From Knoellia flava TL1 (GTDB taxonomy: Bacteria > Actinomycetota > Actinomycetes > Actinomycetales > Dermatophilaceae): 64,000 nt of DNA. Position 1 is the stretch's first letter. Every line of letters starts with the position of its first letter. Under the pieces are notes generated by a model. The model saw only the letters and a program-made list of their open reading frames with translations. It made no database searches and was not told the origin of the DNA. The position numbers and the translations under genes were made by a program. Below, piece after piece: positions 8,500-17,821 of the stretch. The stretch spans positions 62,001 through 126,000 of the forward strand of contig NZ_AVPI01000045.1 of assembly GCF_000768675.1 (NCBI RefSeq). The letters run 5' to 3'.

Positions 8500-9189
8500 G
8501 TGACCCCGCGCGCCCCCGCCATGACCCCCGACGATCGTCGGGCCTCGATCATCGCCGCGACCCTCCCGCTGCTGCGTGACAGGGGTCGCGCCGTGAGCAC
8601 CAAGGAGATCGCAAAGGCGGCGGGGATCGCCGAGGGGACGATCTTCCGTGTCTTCGAGAGCAAGGACGCGCTGCTCGAGGCCACCGTCCACGGCGCCTTC
8701 GACAACACGGCGCTCCTGCTCGAGCTCGCCGGAGTCGACCGCGGCCTCCCCCTGCCCGAGCGGCTCGCCGCCGCGGTGACCCTCCTGCAGGAGCACCTGC
8801 GCGGCGTCTTCGCCCTCATGACGGCGCTGGCGTCCTCGGGGCAGCCGATGCAGCCACCGAAGCACGACAAGGAGGCCCACCGCCGCCGCGAGGAGGCGAC
8901 GGCCGAGCTCGACCGAGCCTTCGTCGACCTCATCGGCGAGGACGCCGACCAGCTCCGGGTGAGCCCGACGACCTTCATCGGCTACCTGCGGATGCTCACC
9001 CTCTCGAGCGTCCACCCCATGCTCGGCGGCGAGCCCACGACCGCCGACGACCTCGTCGACGTCCTCCTCGAGGGCGCCCGGCAACGACCCACCACCCGAC
9101 CCGCCTCCCAGCGCGCCTCGCGACCCACCTCGCCACCCGCCTCGCGAGCCACGTCACCCCGCACCACCTCCACCCGGAAGAAGGCCTAG
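8500..9189 (+). CDS. TetR family transcriptional regulator
   Basis: The roughly 229-residue protein has a TetR N-terminal DNA-binding domain: STKEIAKAAGIAEGTIFRVFESKDALLEATV is the helix-turn-helix with its typical F-E-S-K-D-A-L close. The variable C-terminal ligand-binding part is followed by a low-complexity Ser/Thr/Arg/Pro tail of about 40 residues. I chose the GTG at 8500 because it follows a CATACT box and the operator; ATG 8521 is the alternative. The stop overlaps the first ABC exporter gene by one base, so regulator and pump form one operon, the usual layout for drug-responsive exporters. Confidence 0.88.
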   Translation: MTPRAPAMTPDDRRASIIAATLPLLRDRGRAVSTKEIAKAAGIAEGTIFRVFESKDALLEATVHGAFDNTALLLELAGVDRGLPLPERLAAAVTLLQEHLRGVFALMTALASSGQPMQPPKHDKEAHRRREEATAELDRAFVDLIGEDADQLRVSPTTFIGYLRMLTLSSVHPMLGGEPTTADDLVDVLLEGARQRPTTRPASQRASRPTSPPASRATSPRTTSTRKKA

Positions 9190-10925
9190 TGCTGCTCCGA
9201 CTCCTGCGCGACCACCTGCGGCCCTTCCGCGGGCCGCTCGTCGTTCTCGTCCTGCTCCAGCTCGTGGGGACGATCGCCTCGCTCTACCTCCCCAGCCTCA
9301 ACGGCCGGATCATCGACGACGGCGTCGCCAAGGGCGACACCGGCTTCATCCTCGAGGCCGGCGGCTGGATGCTCGCCGTCTCCCTCGTCCAGATCGCCGC
9401 GACGGTCGCGGCGACCTACCTCGGGGCCAGGACCGCAGCCGGCGTCGGGCGCGACCTGCGCGCCGGGATCTTCGCGAGGGTCGGCGACTTCTCCGCGCAG
9501 GAGGTGTCGCGCTTCGGTGCGCCGACCCTCATCTCGCGCAACACCAACGACGTCACCCAGGTCCAGACCGTCGTCTTCATGGGCGCGGCGATGATGGTGT
9601 CGGCGCCGATCATGATGGTCGGCGGCATCGTCATGGCGCTGCGCGAGGACGTCGGCCTCTCGTGGCTCGTCGCGGTCGCCGTCCCGCTGCTCGCCCTCTG
9701 CGTCTCGCTCGTCATCCGGCGGATGATCCCCAACTTCCGCCTCATGCAGGAGTCGGTCGACTGGGTCAACCGCGTGCTGCGCGAGCAGATCACCGGAATC
9801 CGCGTCGTGCGCGCCTTCGTCCGGGAGGACCACGAGCGCGCGCGTTTCGCCGAGGCCAACACGCAGTACACCGACACCGCGCTCGCCGTCGGCCGGCTGC
9901 AGGCCCTCGTCTTCCCCATCGTCATGTTCATCTTCAACGTCTCGACCGTCGCCGTCCTCTGGTTCGGCGCCCATCGCGTCGACGGCGGCCAGATGCAGAT
10001 CGGCGCCCTCACGGCGTTCATGTCCTACCTCATGCAGATCCTCATGTCGGTGATGATGGCGACCTTCATGTCGATGATGATCCCGCGCGCCACGGTCTCG
10101 GCCGGTCGGATCACCGAGGTCCTCGACACCGCCTCGACCGTCGTCCAGCCGATCGAGCCGGTCGCGCTCCCCGAGGGTGGCACCACGGTCGAGCTGCGCG
10201 ACGTGGAGTTCGCCTACCCCGGCGCCGATGTGCCTGTCCTGCAGCGGGTCTCGCTCGTCGCCGAGCCCGGTCGCACGACGGCGATCATCGGCAGCACCGG
10301 CTCGGGCAAGTCCACCCTGCTCTCCCTCATCCCCCGTCTCTACGACGTCACCGACGGGGCCGTCCTCCTCGGGGGCGTCGACGTCCGTGACGCGACGCTC
10401 GAGGACGTCTGGTCGCGCATCGGCCTCGTCCCGCAGAAGCCCTACCTCTTCACCGGCACCGTCGCCTCGAACCTGCGCTACGGCGACGCGGATGCGACCG
10501 ACGACGAGCTCTGGGACGCCCTGCGCGTCGCCCAGGCCGAGGACTTCGTCCGCGCGATGCCCGACGGCCTGGAGAGTGCGATCGCGCAGGGTGGCACCAA
10601 CGTCTCGGGTGGCCAGCGGCAGCGGCTGGCCATCGCGCGGGCCCTCGTCGCCAAGCCCGACGTCTTCCTCTTCGACGACAGCTTCTCCGCCCTCGACCTC
10701 TCGACCGACGCGAGGCTGCGCGAGGCCCTGAGACCGGTGACACGGCATACAACGGTCATCGTCGTCGCCCAGCGGGTCTCGACGATCCTCGACGCCGACT
10801 CGATCGTCGTGCTCGAGGACGGCGCGGTCGTCGGCTCGGGCACCCACGACGAGCTGCTCGGGACGTGCCCGACCTATGTCGAGATCGTCGAGAGCCAGCG
10901 CAGCGCAGAGGAGGCAGCGGCATGA
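9189..10925 (+). CDS. ABC exporter half-transporter, subunit 1
   Basis: The 578-residue protein fuses a six-helix exporter membrane domain (about residues 10-310) to an ATPase domain. The ATPase shows Walker [10 protein letters not shown], signature VSGGQRQRL and a Walker B region reading [12 protein letters not shown]. The residue after the Walker B aspartate is aspartate instead of the catalytic glutamate, a feature of the degenerate subunit in heterodimeric exporters. The H-loop region reads VVAQR, with glutamine where histidine is usual, again typical of the weak site. It is coupled by ATGA overlap to subunit 2. Substrate is unknown; lipid or drug export is the family norm. Confidence 0.93.
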   Translation: MLLRLLRDHLRPFRGPLVVLVLLQLVGTIASLYLPSLNGRIIDDGVAKGDTGFILEAGGWMLAVSLVQIAATVAATYLGARTAAGVGRDLRAGIFARVGDFSAQEVSRFGAPTLISRNTNDVTQVQTVVFMGAAMMVSAPIMMVGGIVMALREDVGLSWLVAVAVPLLALCVSLVIRRMIPNFRLMQESVDWVNRVLREQITGIRVVRAFVREDHERARFAEANTQYTDTALAVGRLQALVFPIVMFIFNVSTVAVLWFGAHRVDGGQMQIGALTAFMSYLMQILMSVMMATFMSMMIPRATVSAGRITEVLDTASTVVQPIEPVALPEGGTTVELRDVEFAYPGADVPVLQRVSLVAEPGRTTAIIGSTGSGKSTLLSLIPRLYDVTDGAVLLGGVDVRDATLEDVWSRIGLVPQKPYLFTGTVASNLRYGDADATDDELWDALRVAQAEDFVRAMPDGLESAIAQGGTNVSGGQRQRLAIARALVAKPDVFLFDDSFSALDLSTDARLREALRPVTRHTTVIVVAQRVSTILDADSIVVLEDGAVVGSGTHDELLGTCPTYVEIVESQRSAEEAAA

Positions 10926-12919
10926 GCACCGACCGCATCCTCACCGAGGAGGAGAAGGCCGCCGAGCAGCGGCGCGGACCCGGCGCCACCCAGCGGGGAG
11001 GCCCGCCGCACATGCGGATCGGGCAGCCGGGCGAGAAGTCGGCGAACTTCCGGGTCTCCGCACGTCGCCTGCTCGCGCTCCTGCGTCCCGAACGTCTCTC
11101 CCTGTATGCCGTCCTCGCCTTCGCGCTGGGCAGCGTCGGTCTCAACGCCATCGGCCCGAAGATCCTCGGGCGGGCGACCGACCTCATCTTCGCCGGCGTC
11201 GTCGGCAGGCAGCTCCCGTCCGAGGGGACGGTCCCGCAGATCGTCGCCGGCCTGAGGGCGCGCGGCCAGGACACCTTCGCCGACCTCGTCGAGAAGATGC
11301 CCTACCTCGTCCCGGGCGCCGGCATCGACTTCGGTGCCGTCGGTCGGGTGCTGCTGCTCGTGCTCGGGATCTACGTCGTCGCCAGCCTGCTCCAGTGGGC
11401 GATGGGCTGGATCCTCACCGGCGCGGTCAACCGGACAATCTTCAACCTGCGGCGCGACGTCGAGGACAAGCTCAACCGGCTGCCGCTGCCCTACTTCGAC
11501 AACCAGCCACGTGGTGAGCTGCTCAGCCGGGTCACCAACGACATCGACAACGTCTCCACGTCGCTCCAGCAGACGCTGAGTCAGCTGCTGACGTCGCTGC
11601 TCACGGTCGTCGCGATGGTCGGCATGATGCTGTGGATCTCTCCACTGCTCGCCCTCATCGCGCTCGTGACGATCCCGGTGACGATGGTCGTCACGGCGGT
11701 CATCGGCAAGCGCTCGCAGAAGCACTTCGTGCAGCAGTGGAAGTCGACCGGCGAGGTCAACTCGATCGTCGAGGAGACGTTCACCGGGCACCAGCTCGTC
11801 AAGGTCTTCGGTCGTCAGCAGGAGGCCCGCGAGGCCTTCCGCTCCAAGAACGACGACCTCTTCGCGGCGGGCTTCGGTGCGCAGTTCGTCAGCGGCATCA
11901 TCATGCCGACGATGATGTTCATCGGGAACCTCAACTACGTCGCCATCGCCGTCGTCGGCGGGCTGCGCGTGGCGAGCGGCTCGATGACGCTCGGTGACGT
12001 GCAGGCGTTCATCCAGTACTCGCGCCAGTTCACGCAGCCGCTCACCCAGGTCGCGTCCATGGCGAACCTCATGCAGTCCGGGGTCGCCTCCGCCGAGCGC
12101 GTCTTCGAGGTCCTCGACGCCCCCGAGCAGCAGGCCGAGGCCGGCACCCCGACGGTGCTCGACGACCCGCACGGCCGCGTCGAGTTCGAGGACGTCTCGT
12201 TCTCCTACAGCCCCGACCGGCCGCTCATCGAGCACCTCGACCTCACCGTCGAGCCCGGCCAGATGGTCGCGATCGTCGGGCCCACCGGCGCCGGCAAGAC
12301 GACGCTCGTCAACCTCGTCATGCGGTTCTACGAGCTCGACTCCGGCCGCATCACGCTCGACGGCGTCGACATCACCGACCTGACCCGCCACAACCTGCGC
12401 GGCGAGATCGGCATGGTGCTCCAGGACACGTGGCTCTTCGGCGGGACGATCCGCGACAACATCGCCTACGGCCGCCCGGACGCCACCGACGAGGAGGTCG
12501 TCGCTGCAGCGCAGGCGACCTACGTCGACCGCTTCGTCCACTCGCTGCCCGACGGCTACGACACGGTCCTCGACGCCGAGGCCGGCAACATCAGCGCGGG
12601 CGAGAAGCAGCTCATCACCATCGCCCGCGCGTTCCTCTCGGACCCCGCGCTGCTCATCCTCGACGAGGCGACCTCGTCGGTGGACACGCGCACCGAGCAG
12701 CTCGTCCAGCGGGCGATGTCGGCGCTGCGCCGGGACCGGACGAGTTTCGTCATCGCGCACCGGCTCTCGACGATCCGCGACGCCGACCTCATCCTCGTCA
12801 TGGAGGAGGGCCGGATCGTCGAGCAGGGCTCGCACGCCGACCTCCTCGCCGCGGGCGGGGCCTTCGCCAGCCTGTATGCCGCACAGTTCCGTTCCGCCGT
12901 CGCCGAACCCGTCGAGTAG
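10922..12919 (+). CDS. ABC exporter half-transporter, subunit 2
   Basis: The 665-residue partner has a longer N-terminal extension, a membrane domain to about residue 400, and a fully canonical ATPase: Walker [10 protein letters not shown], Walker [13 protein letters not shown] with the catalytic glutamate, and H-loop IAHRLS. Its signature loop reads ISAGEKQLI, departing from LSGGQ. Together with subunit 1 this makes a heterodimeric exporter with one degenerate and one consensus catalytic site, as in TmrAB or BmrCD-type pumps. The ATG overlaps the preceding stop (ATGA). The TetR gene upstream probably controls both. Confidence 0.94.
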   Translation: MSTDRILTEEEKAAEQRRGPGATQRGGPPHMRIGQPGEKSANFRVSARRLLALLRPERLSLYAVLAFALGSVGLNAIGPKILGRATDLIFAGVVGRQLPSEGTVPQIVAGLRARGQDTFADLVEKMPYLVPGAGIDFGAVGRVLLLVLGIYVVASLLQWAMGWILTGAVNRTIFNLRRDVEDKLNRLPLPYFDNQPRGELLSRVTNDIDNVSTSLQQTLSQLLTSLLTVVAMVGMMLWISPLLALIALVTIPVTMVVTAVIGKRSQKHFVQQWKSTGEVNSIVEETFTGHQLVKVFGRQQEAREAFRSKNDDLFAAGFGAQFVSGIIMPTMMFIGNLNYVAIAVVGGLRVASGSMTLGDVQAFIQYSRQFTQPLTQVASMANLMQSGVASAERVFEVLDAPEQQAEAGTPTVLDDPHGRVEFEDVSFSYSPDRPLIEHLDLTVEPGQMVAIVGPTGAGKTTLVNLVMRFYELDSGRITLDGVDITDLTRHNLRGEIGMVLQDTWLFGGTIRDNIAYGRPDATDEEVVAAAQATYVDRFVHSLPDGYDTVLDAEAGNISAGEKQLITIARAFLSDPALLILDEATSSVDTRTEQLVQRAMSALRRDRTSFVIAHRLSTIRDADLILVMEEGRIVEQGSHADLLAAGGAFASLYAAQFRSAVAEPVE

Positions 12920-12933
12920 CCGGTCCTTCACAC

Positions 12934-12989
12934 CCGCTTGCGTCCGCACGTCTGGCGGTCATGGCCGCCAAAGGTGCGGACGCAAGCGG
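12934..12989. terminator. Hairpin terminator after the ABC operon
   Basis: Perfect 16-bp arms (12934-12949 with 12974-12989) enclose a second small stem. It lies just past the ABC operon stop at 12919, in a convergent intergenic region, and has no T-tract. Confidence 0.7.
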
Positions 12990-13013
12990 AGGTGAGCAGG
13001 CGGCATACGACAA

Positions 13014-13055
13014 CGTCCGCAGATGTGGGGCTCACGGGCCCCACATCTGCGGACG
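13014..13055. terminator. Second hairpin in the convergent region
   Basis: An 18-bp perfect stem (13014-13031 with 13038-13055) has a 6-base loop. It lies just before the stop of the oppositely oriented oxidoreductase gene and probably terminates that transcript. Confidence 0.75.
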
Positions 13056-13084
13056 CAACAGTCGCGGCTGAAGAGGTCAGCGCA

Positions 13085-13660
13085 TCAGCGGACGACGCCG
13101 AAGCCGCCGTTCCACGAGACCTTCTCGCCGGCGGCGAGGGTGATCTGGAGGAAGCCGAGAGCCTCGAGCTCGCGGGCGCGCTTGAGGGCGCCGGCGTCGA
13201 TGACCGTGAGTCCACCGGACTCGATGACGCTCGTGACGAGGGCCTTGGCGTCGGCGTCGTCCCCGGCGACGAGGACCGTCGTGGGAAGCGGGCCGACCTC
13301 CTTGGCGACGAGGGTGCCGCCGAAGGTCGTGTTGAAGGCCTTGACGACCTTGGCCTCGGGGAGAGCCTCGGCGATGACGGCCGCGGCGGACGAGTCGGCG
13401 GGGACGGTGAGCGAGTCGAAGGTCTCGAAGTCGACCGGGTTGGTGATGTCGACGACGACCTTGCCGGCGAGCTGGTCGCGGCGGGCCTCGATGATGCCGG
13501 CGACCTCGCCGTAGGGGACTGCGAGGACGACGACGTCACCGGTGACGGCCTGGTCGGTGTCGGCCTTGCCGAGGACCTGGACGTCGTTGTCGCCGTTGCC
13601 GGTGATGCCCGCGATGGCGGTGCCCATGGTGCCGCTGCCGAAGATGGTGATGCTGGTCAT
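13085..13660 (-). CDS. NAD(P)-binding oxidoreductase, F420-dependent NADP reductase-like
   Basis: The 191-residue protein is a single Rossmann domain starting MTSITIFGSGTMGTAIAG, with the glycine-rich nucleotide loop at the N-terminus. ITNPVDFETFD and VKAFNTTFGGTL match the family of F420H2:NADP oxidoreductases and small NADPH reductases. It uses the ATG at 13660 with GGAAGG upstream. It is divergent from the MarR gene, and the shared promoter region carries a MarR-type operator, so it is likely part of the MarR regulon. Whether it uses F420 cannot be told from sequence. Confidence 0.82.
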   Translation of the reverse strand: MTSITIFGSGTMGTAIAGITGNGDNDVQVLGKADTDQAVTGDVVVLAVPYGEVAGIIEARRDQLAGKVVVDITNPVDFETFDSLTVPADSSAAAVIAEALPEAKVVKAFNTTFGGTLVAKEVGPLPTTVLVAGDDADAKALVTSVIESGGLTVIDAGALKRARELEALGFLQITLAAGEKVSWNGGFGVVR

Positions 13661-13708
13661 GTCGATCTGCCTTCCGGTGGAGGTGTCGGGACGCGGCCCG
13701 ACCTGCTT

Positions 13709-13726
13709 TGGTTGTTGGTACAACTA
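13709..13726. promoter_or_regulatory. Predicted MarR operator between the oxidoreductase and marR
   Basis: TGGTTGT-N4-ACAACTA differs at one base from the perfect palindrome at 14364-14381. It lies in the divergent promoter region, upstream of the TAGAGT box of the MarR gene. Confidence 0.7.
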
Positions 13727-13759
13727 ACCGAGGGCGCGAGGAATTCCCGACCGCGCGGC

Positions 13760-13765
13760 TAGAGT
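13760..13765 (+). promoter_or_regulatory. TAGAGT -10 box of the MarR gene
   Basis: The box ends seven bases before the ATG at 13773, consistent with a leaderless transcript. The MarR operator is about 35 bases upstream, where RNA polymerase would sit. Confidence 0.55.
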
Positions 13766-13772
13766 TCGACGC

Positions 13773-14273
13773 ATGACGGGAGAGGACGAGCCGCGCTGGC
13801 TGGACCGGGCCGAGATGACGGCGTGGCTGCGCCTCATCGCCGTCGCCGAGCGGCTGCCCGGCGTTCTCGACACCCAGCTCCGCCGGGAGAGCGGCCTGAC
13901 CCACTTCGAGTACCAGGTGCTCGCGATGCTCTCCGACGCCCCCGACCGGACCCTGCGGATGACCTTCCTCAGCCTCCAGACGAACGCGACGCTCCCTCGC
14001 CTCTCCCACGTCGTCAAGCGGCTCGAGGACCGCGGGCTCGTGGCGCGCTCGGTCGCGCCCGAGGACAAGCGGGCCATCAACGCCATGCTCACCGACGAGG
14101 GGTTCGCGGCGCTCGCGGCGGCCGCGCCCGGGCACCTCGCCACCGTGCGGGAGCACGTCTTCGACCCGCTGTCGGACGCCCAGGTCCGGGCCCTGTCGGA
14201 GGCGCTCGGTGCCATCCTCACGCGGGTCGACCCCAGTGGTGACGCGCCCCAGGACCGTCGCGCCACGACCTGA
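13773..14273 (+). CDS. MarR family transcriptional regulator
   Basis: The 166-residue protein has the MarR winged helix: LTHFEYQVLAMLSDAPDRTLRMTFLS, then LPRLSHVVKRLEDRGLVARS as recognition helix and a wing with APEDKRAINAMLTDEG. No cysteine is visible, so sensing would be by ligand binding rather than thiol oxidation. It is flanked by two copies of one palindrome, TAGTTGT-N4-ACAACTA, which I take as its binding site. Its neighbours (dioxygenase-like protein, esterase, reductase) resemble the target set of Bacillus MhqR. Confidence 0.9.
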   Translation: MTGEDEPRWLDRAEMTAWLRLIAVAERLPGVLDTQLRRESGLTHFEYQVLAMLSDAPDRTLRMTFLSLQTNATLPRLSHVVKRLEDRGLVARSVAPEDKRAINAMLTDEGFAALAAAAPGHLATVREHVFDPLSDAQVRALSEALGAILTRVDPSGDAPQDRRATT

Positions 14274-14358
14274 GCCACGGGGGCGGTGCTCGACGGGCCT
14301 TGACGGCGCCTTAGGGGCGCTGGCAGCCGGTCGGGAACACCTCGTTCCTGCCCTGCGT

Positions 14359-14381
14359 TAGAATAGTTGTCATTACAACTA
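14359..14381 (+). promoter_or_regulatory. -10 box overlapped by a perfect MarR operator
   Basis: TAGAAT (14359-14364) shares its last base with TAGTTGT-CATT-ACAACTA (14364-14381), a palindrome with perfect 7-bp arms. A repressor bound here would block initiation of the VOC-esterase operon. Confidence 0.8.
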
Positions 14382-14403
14382 AGCCCATGAGCAGGAGCCC
14401 GAG

Positions 14404-14913
14404 ATGAGCATCAACCCCGTCCGCCTCAACCACGCCGTCTTCTACGTCGCCGACCTCGACCGGTCCGTCGACTTCTACACCCGCGTCTTCGGCATGGAGG
14501 TCGCCGCGAGCGAGCCGCGCATGGGCGCCGCGTTCCTGCGCCTGCCGCGCTCGGGCAACCACCACGACCTCGGCCTCTTCGGTGTCGGCCCGAACGTCCC
14601 GCCGAAGACCCGCGGGCTCGGTCTCTACCACCTCGCCTGGCAGGTCGACGCCATCGAGGACCTCGAGGTGGCCCGCGACCTCCTGCGTGCGGTCGGTGGC
14701 TACACCGGCGAGTCCGACCACGGCGCGACGAAGAGCGTCTACGGCATGGACCCCGACGGCAACGAGTTCGAGATCATGTGGATGCTGCCCACCGAGAAGT
14801 GGGGCGAGTTCGACGACCTCGCACCCGTCCTGCCGCTCGACCTCCCGGGCGCGATCCGTGAGTGGAGCGGTGTGCGCACCGCGGGCCGCATCGTCACCGA
14901 GGCGTCCGCGTGA
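14404..14913 (+). CDS. VOC superfamily protein, ring-cleavage dioxygenase-like
   Basis: The 169-residue protein has two beta-alpha-beta-beta-beta modules of the vicinal oxygen chelate fold: LNHAVFYVADLDRSVDFYTRVFGMEV and GLYHLAWQVDAIEDLEVARDLL, closing with YGMDPDGNEFEIMW. Histidine in the first strand, histidine in LYHLAW and the glutamate of NEFEI are the probable metal ligands. AGGAG precedes the ATG. It is the first gene of a MarR-controlled pair and overlaps the esterase by GTGA. MhqO/CatE-like detoxification of quinones or catechols is my inference. Confidence 0.85.
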   Translation: MSINPVRLNHAVFYVADLDRSVDFYTRVFGMEVAASEPRMGAAFLRLPRSGNHHDLGLFGVGPNVPPKTRGLGLYHLAWQVDAIEDLEVARDLLRAVGGYTGESDHGATKSVYGMDPDGNEFEIMWMLPTEKWGEFDDLAPVLPLDLPGAIREWSGVRTAGRIVTEASA

Positions 14914-15566
14914 GCGGCAACGGTGGAGACGACGGGCGCACCGGCACGCACGTCGTGGCCCACGCAGGGTCGACCGACCCGGCCGCGCCCCTCGTCGTCC
15001 TCCTCCACGGCCGGGGCTCGGACGAGCGCCAGATCCTCACGCTCGCCGGGCACCTGCCGGAGGGGCCGGCATACGCGGCGGTCCGGGCTCCCATCGCCGA
15101 GGGCGGCGGCTACGCGTGGTTCGCGAACCGCGGCATCGGGCGCCCGGTGGCCGAGTCGCTCGCCGAGAACCTCGCGTGGTTCCGGGCCTGGCTCGACGAG
15201 GTCGCGCCCTCCGGTCGGCCCGTCGTCCTCGCCGGGTTCAGCGGTGGCGCGGCCTTCGCCGGCGGACTGCTCCTCGCGGAGCCGACCCGGTGTGCCGGGG
15301 TGGCCGTCCTGCACGGAACCCTGCCCTTCGACGCGGGGCTGTCCGTCGAACCGGGCCGGCTCGAGGGCGCGCACACGTTCGTCGCCCAGGGCGACGGCGA
15401 CCACGTCATCCCCCGCGAGCTGCTCGACCGGACGTGGTCCTACCTCACCGGGGAGTCTGGCGCGACGACGCGCAGCCACCGCGACGCGGGTGGGCACGGG
15501 CTCGGTGCGCCGGCCGTCGGCGCCCTCGCCGACTGGGTCTCGGAGCGTCTCGACCTCTCGCGCTGA
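14910..15566 (+). CDS. Alpha/beta hydrolase, phospholipase/carboxylesterase type
   Basis: The 218-residue hydrolase has the nucleophile elbow GFSGG, an aspartate in AQGDGDHVIP and a histidine in DAGGHGLG, which together form the triad of the YpfH/MhqD carboxylesterase group. VVLLHGRGSDE supplies the oxyanion-hole region. The GTG start overlaps the VOC stop by four bases. Pairing of an esterase with a VOC protein under a MarR regulator parallels mhqO-mhqD. There is no signal peptide, so it acts in the cytoplasm. Confidence 0.87.
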   Translation: MSGNGGDDGRTGTHVVAHAGSTDPAAPLVVLLHGRGSDERQILTLAGHLPEGPAYAAVRAPIAEGGGYAWFANRGIGRPVAESLAENLAWFRAWLDEVAPSGRPVVLAGFSGGAAFAGGLLLAEPTRCAGVAVLHGTLPFDAGLSVEPGRLEGAHTFVAQGDGDHVIPRELLDRTWSYLTGESGATTRSHRDAGGHGLGAPAVGALADWVSERLDLSR

Positions 15567-15672
15567 CCAGCGAAGACAGCGGGCTGCTCGTCCCCGATTC
15601 GGGTGCGGCGCGGGAGTAGGTTGAACGGCGTTCGGGCTCACGGAGCCGACGTCGACCCGGAGGATGCCGCTG

Positions 15673-17436
15673 ATGCCATCGACCCTCGCACCGGTAGCCC
15701 TGGCGGCTGCTGAACCGCTCATCGACGCGAACGTCGTCGACTACCTCATCGTCGCGCTGTACTTCGCGTTCGTCATGGGCATCGGGCTCGCCGCCCGACG
15801 CGCCGTCTCCGACTCGATCGACTTCTTCCTCTCCGGCCGGTCGCTGCCGGCGTGGGTGACGGGTCTGGCGTTCATCTCGGCCAACCTCGGCGCCGTCGAG
15901 ATCATGGGCATGTCGGCCAACGGCGCGCAGTACGGCCTGCCGACGGTCCACTACTTCTGGGTGGGAGCCATCCCGGCGATGCTCTTCCTCGGCATCGTCA
16001 TGATGCCCTTCTACTACGGCTCGAAGGTGCGGTCGGTCCCGGAGTTCATGTTCCGGCGCTTCGGCACCGGGGCCCACCTCGTCAACGCCATCAGCTTCGC
16101 CATCGCGCAGCTGCTCATCGCCGGCGTCAACCTCTTCCTCCTCGGGTCGATCGTGCAGGCCCTGCTCGGCTGGCCCCTGTGGGTGGCGCTCATCGTCGCG
16201 GCGGTGATCGTCCTGTCCTACATCACGCTCGGTGGCCTCTCGGCGGCGATCTACAACGAGGTCCTCCAGTTCTTCGTCATCGTGGCCTCGCTGCTGCCGC
16301 TCACGCTCATCGGCCTGCACCGCGTCGGTGGCTACGGAGGCCTCAAGGACAAGATCACCGCGTTCGCCGACGCCGCACCCGCCAAGGCCGAGGTGGCCCC
16401 CGCGGCCCAGCAGCTCGAGTCCTGGCCCGGCCAGGCACTCACCGGCTTCGACTCCGGGTTCCTGTCGGTCATCGGCATCGTCTTCGGCCTCGGGTTCGTG
16501 CTCTCCTTCGGCTACTGGACGACGAACTTCGTCGAGGTCCAGCGGGCCATGGCCTCGAACTCGATCTCGGCGGCTCGCAAGACACCGATCATCGGCGCCT
16601 TCCCCAAGATGTTCGTGCCGTTCATCGTCATCCTCCCGGGCATGGTCGCGGCCGTGCTGGTGAAGGAGATCATGGACCTCAAGAACGGCGGGGCGCCCAC
16701 CGGTGGGGCGAGCGGTGACGTCAAGTACAACGACGCGCTGCTCCTCCTCATGCGCGACGTGCTCCCCAACGGCCTGCTCGGACTGGCCATCGCCGGTCTC
16801 CTCGCGGCGTTCATGGCAGGCATGGCGGCCAACATCTCGGCGTTCAACACGGTCTTCAGTTACGACCTGTGGGAGCGCTACATCCGCAAGGACCGCAGCG
16901 ACGACTACTACCTGCGGATCGGGCGCCTCGCCACCGTGGCGGCGACGATCATCGCGATCTTCACCGCGTCGATCGCCGGCGGGTTCTCGAACATCATGGA
17001 CTACCTCCAGACGCTGTTCGGCTTCTTCAACGCCCCGCTCTTCGCGACCTTCATCCTCGGCATGTTCTGGAAGCGGATGACCCCGACCGCCGGTTGGGCC
17101 GGTCTGGTCGCCGGAACGCTGTCCGCCGTCCTCGTCGCGTTCCTCTCGAAGGACGCGTTCGGGACGGCCAGCCTCGGGGTGATCCCGCTCGAGGGCCAGG
17201 GCGCGAGCTTCGTCGCCGCGTCCACCGCCTTCGTCGTCGACATCCTCGTGTCGGTCGCGGTCTCGCTCGTCACGGAGCCGAAGCCGGCGTCCGAGCTCAA
17301 GGGTCTCGTCTACTCCGAGACGCCCAAGGAGGACCTCGTCGACCCGGAGGAGGCGGGTCGACCCTGGTTCCAGCGCACGATCCCGTTGGCCGGCATCGCC
17401 GCCGTCCTCGTCCTCATCCTCAACGTCGCCTTCTAA
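15673..17436 (+). CDS. Sodium:solute symporter family (SSS) transporter
   Basis: The 587-residue protein has about 14 membrane helices. Family signatures include DFFLSGRSLPAWVTGLAFISANLGAVEIMG in the first helices and GLAIAGLLAAFMAGMAANISAFNTVFSYDLW later, the core sodium-binding region. It most resembles the SGLT-like sugar and inositol branch, but the substrate cannot be fixed. I chose the ATG at 15673 because the GGAGG at 15659 is correctly spaced for it and too close for the ATG at 15664. A small membrane protein follows behind a strong ribosome-binding site. Confidence 0.9.
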   Translation: MPSTLAPVALAAAEPLIDANVVDYLIVALYFAFVMGIGLAARRAVSDSIDFFLSGRSLPAWVTGLAFISANLGAVEIMGMSANGAQYGLPTVHYFWVGAIPAMLFLGIVMMPFYYGSKVRSVPEFMFRRFGTGAHLVNAISFAIAQLLIAGVNLFLLGSIVQALLGWPLWVALIVAAVIVLSYITLGGLSAAIYNEVLQFFVIVASLLPLTLIGLHRVGGYGGLKDKITAFADAAPAKAEVAPAAQQLESWPGQALTGFDSGFLSVIGIVFGLGFVLSFGYWTTNFVEVQRAMASNSISAARKTPIIGAFPKMFVPFIVILPGMVAAVLVKEIMDLKNGGAPTGGASGDVKYNDALLLLMRDVLPNGLLGLAIAGLLAAFMAGMAANISAFNTVFSYDLWERYIRKDRSDDYYLRIGRLATVAATIIAIFTASIAGGFSNIMDYLQTLFGFFNAPLFATFILGMFWKRMTPTAGWAGLVAGTLSAVLVAFLSKDAFGTASLGVIPLEGQGASFVAASTAFVVDILVSVAVSLVTEPKPASELKGLVYSETPKEDLVDPEEAGRPWFQRTIPLAGIAAVLVLILNVAF

Positions 17437-17449
17437 GGAGGTTCTCGAC

Positions 17450-17749
17450 ATGGCTGACACCAAGAAGACCGCCGGAGCCTTCGACATCCGCAACTTCATC
17501 GGGATGCTGCTCGGGCTCTACGGCATCATCCTCACGCTCATGGGTCTCTTCGGTGACAAGGAGCTGGAGAAGACCGGTGGGGTCAACGCGAACCTCTGGA
17601 CCGGCCTCGTGCTGCTCGTCGTCTCGGCCGGGTTCATGACCTGGGCCCGCCTGCGCCCGACCGTGGTCCCCGACCACGTCGAGCCGGTCACCGACGACGC
17701 GACCCGTCCGGCGCCGCGCAAGAAGCAGCGGCCCAAGCACGGTCACTGA
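17450..17749 (+). CDS. Small two-helix membrane protein accompanying the SSS transporter
   Basis: The 99-residue protein has two membrane helices (about residues 16-34 and 49-65) and a basic C-terminal tail rich in Lys and Arg. A near-perfect AAGGAGG lies at 17435-17441, between the transporter stop and this start. Small two-helix proteins of this kind often follow SSS genes in actinobacteria and may be accessory subunits, but I know no demonstrated function. Confidence 0.75.
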   Translation: MADTKKTAGAFDIRNFIGMLLGLYGIILTLMGLFGDKELEKTGGVNANLWTGLVLLVVSAGFMTWARLRPTVVPDHVEPVTDDATRPAPRKKQRPKHGH

Positions 17750-17756
17750 CCGACGA

Positions 17757-17806
17757 ACGCGAGATGCCCCGTATGCCGGACGGCCGGCATACGGGGCATC
17801 TCGCGT
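17757..17806. terminator. Perfect bidirectional hairpin terminator
   Basis: A perfect 22-bp stem (17757-17778 with 17785-17806) encloses a 6-base loop, between convergent genes. Each arm contains one GTATGCC/GGCATAC heptamer. There is no T-tract. Confidence 0.85.
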
Positions 17807-17821
17807 CCGCAAGTGGCTGGG

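Noticed and set aside
15445-17499. Long minus-strand frame opposite the SSS transporter
   Set aside because: Same shadow effect; the opposite strand has clear membrane-helix periodicity and family motifs.
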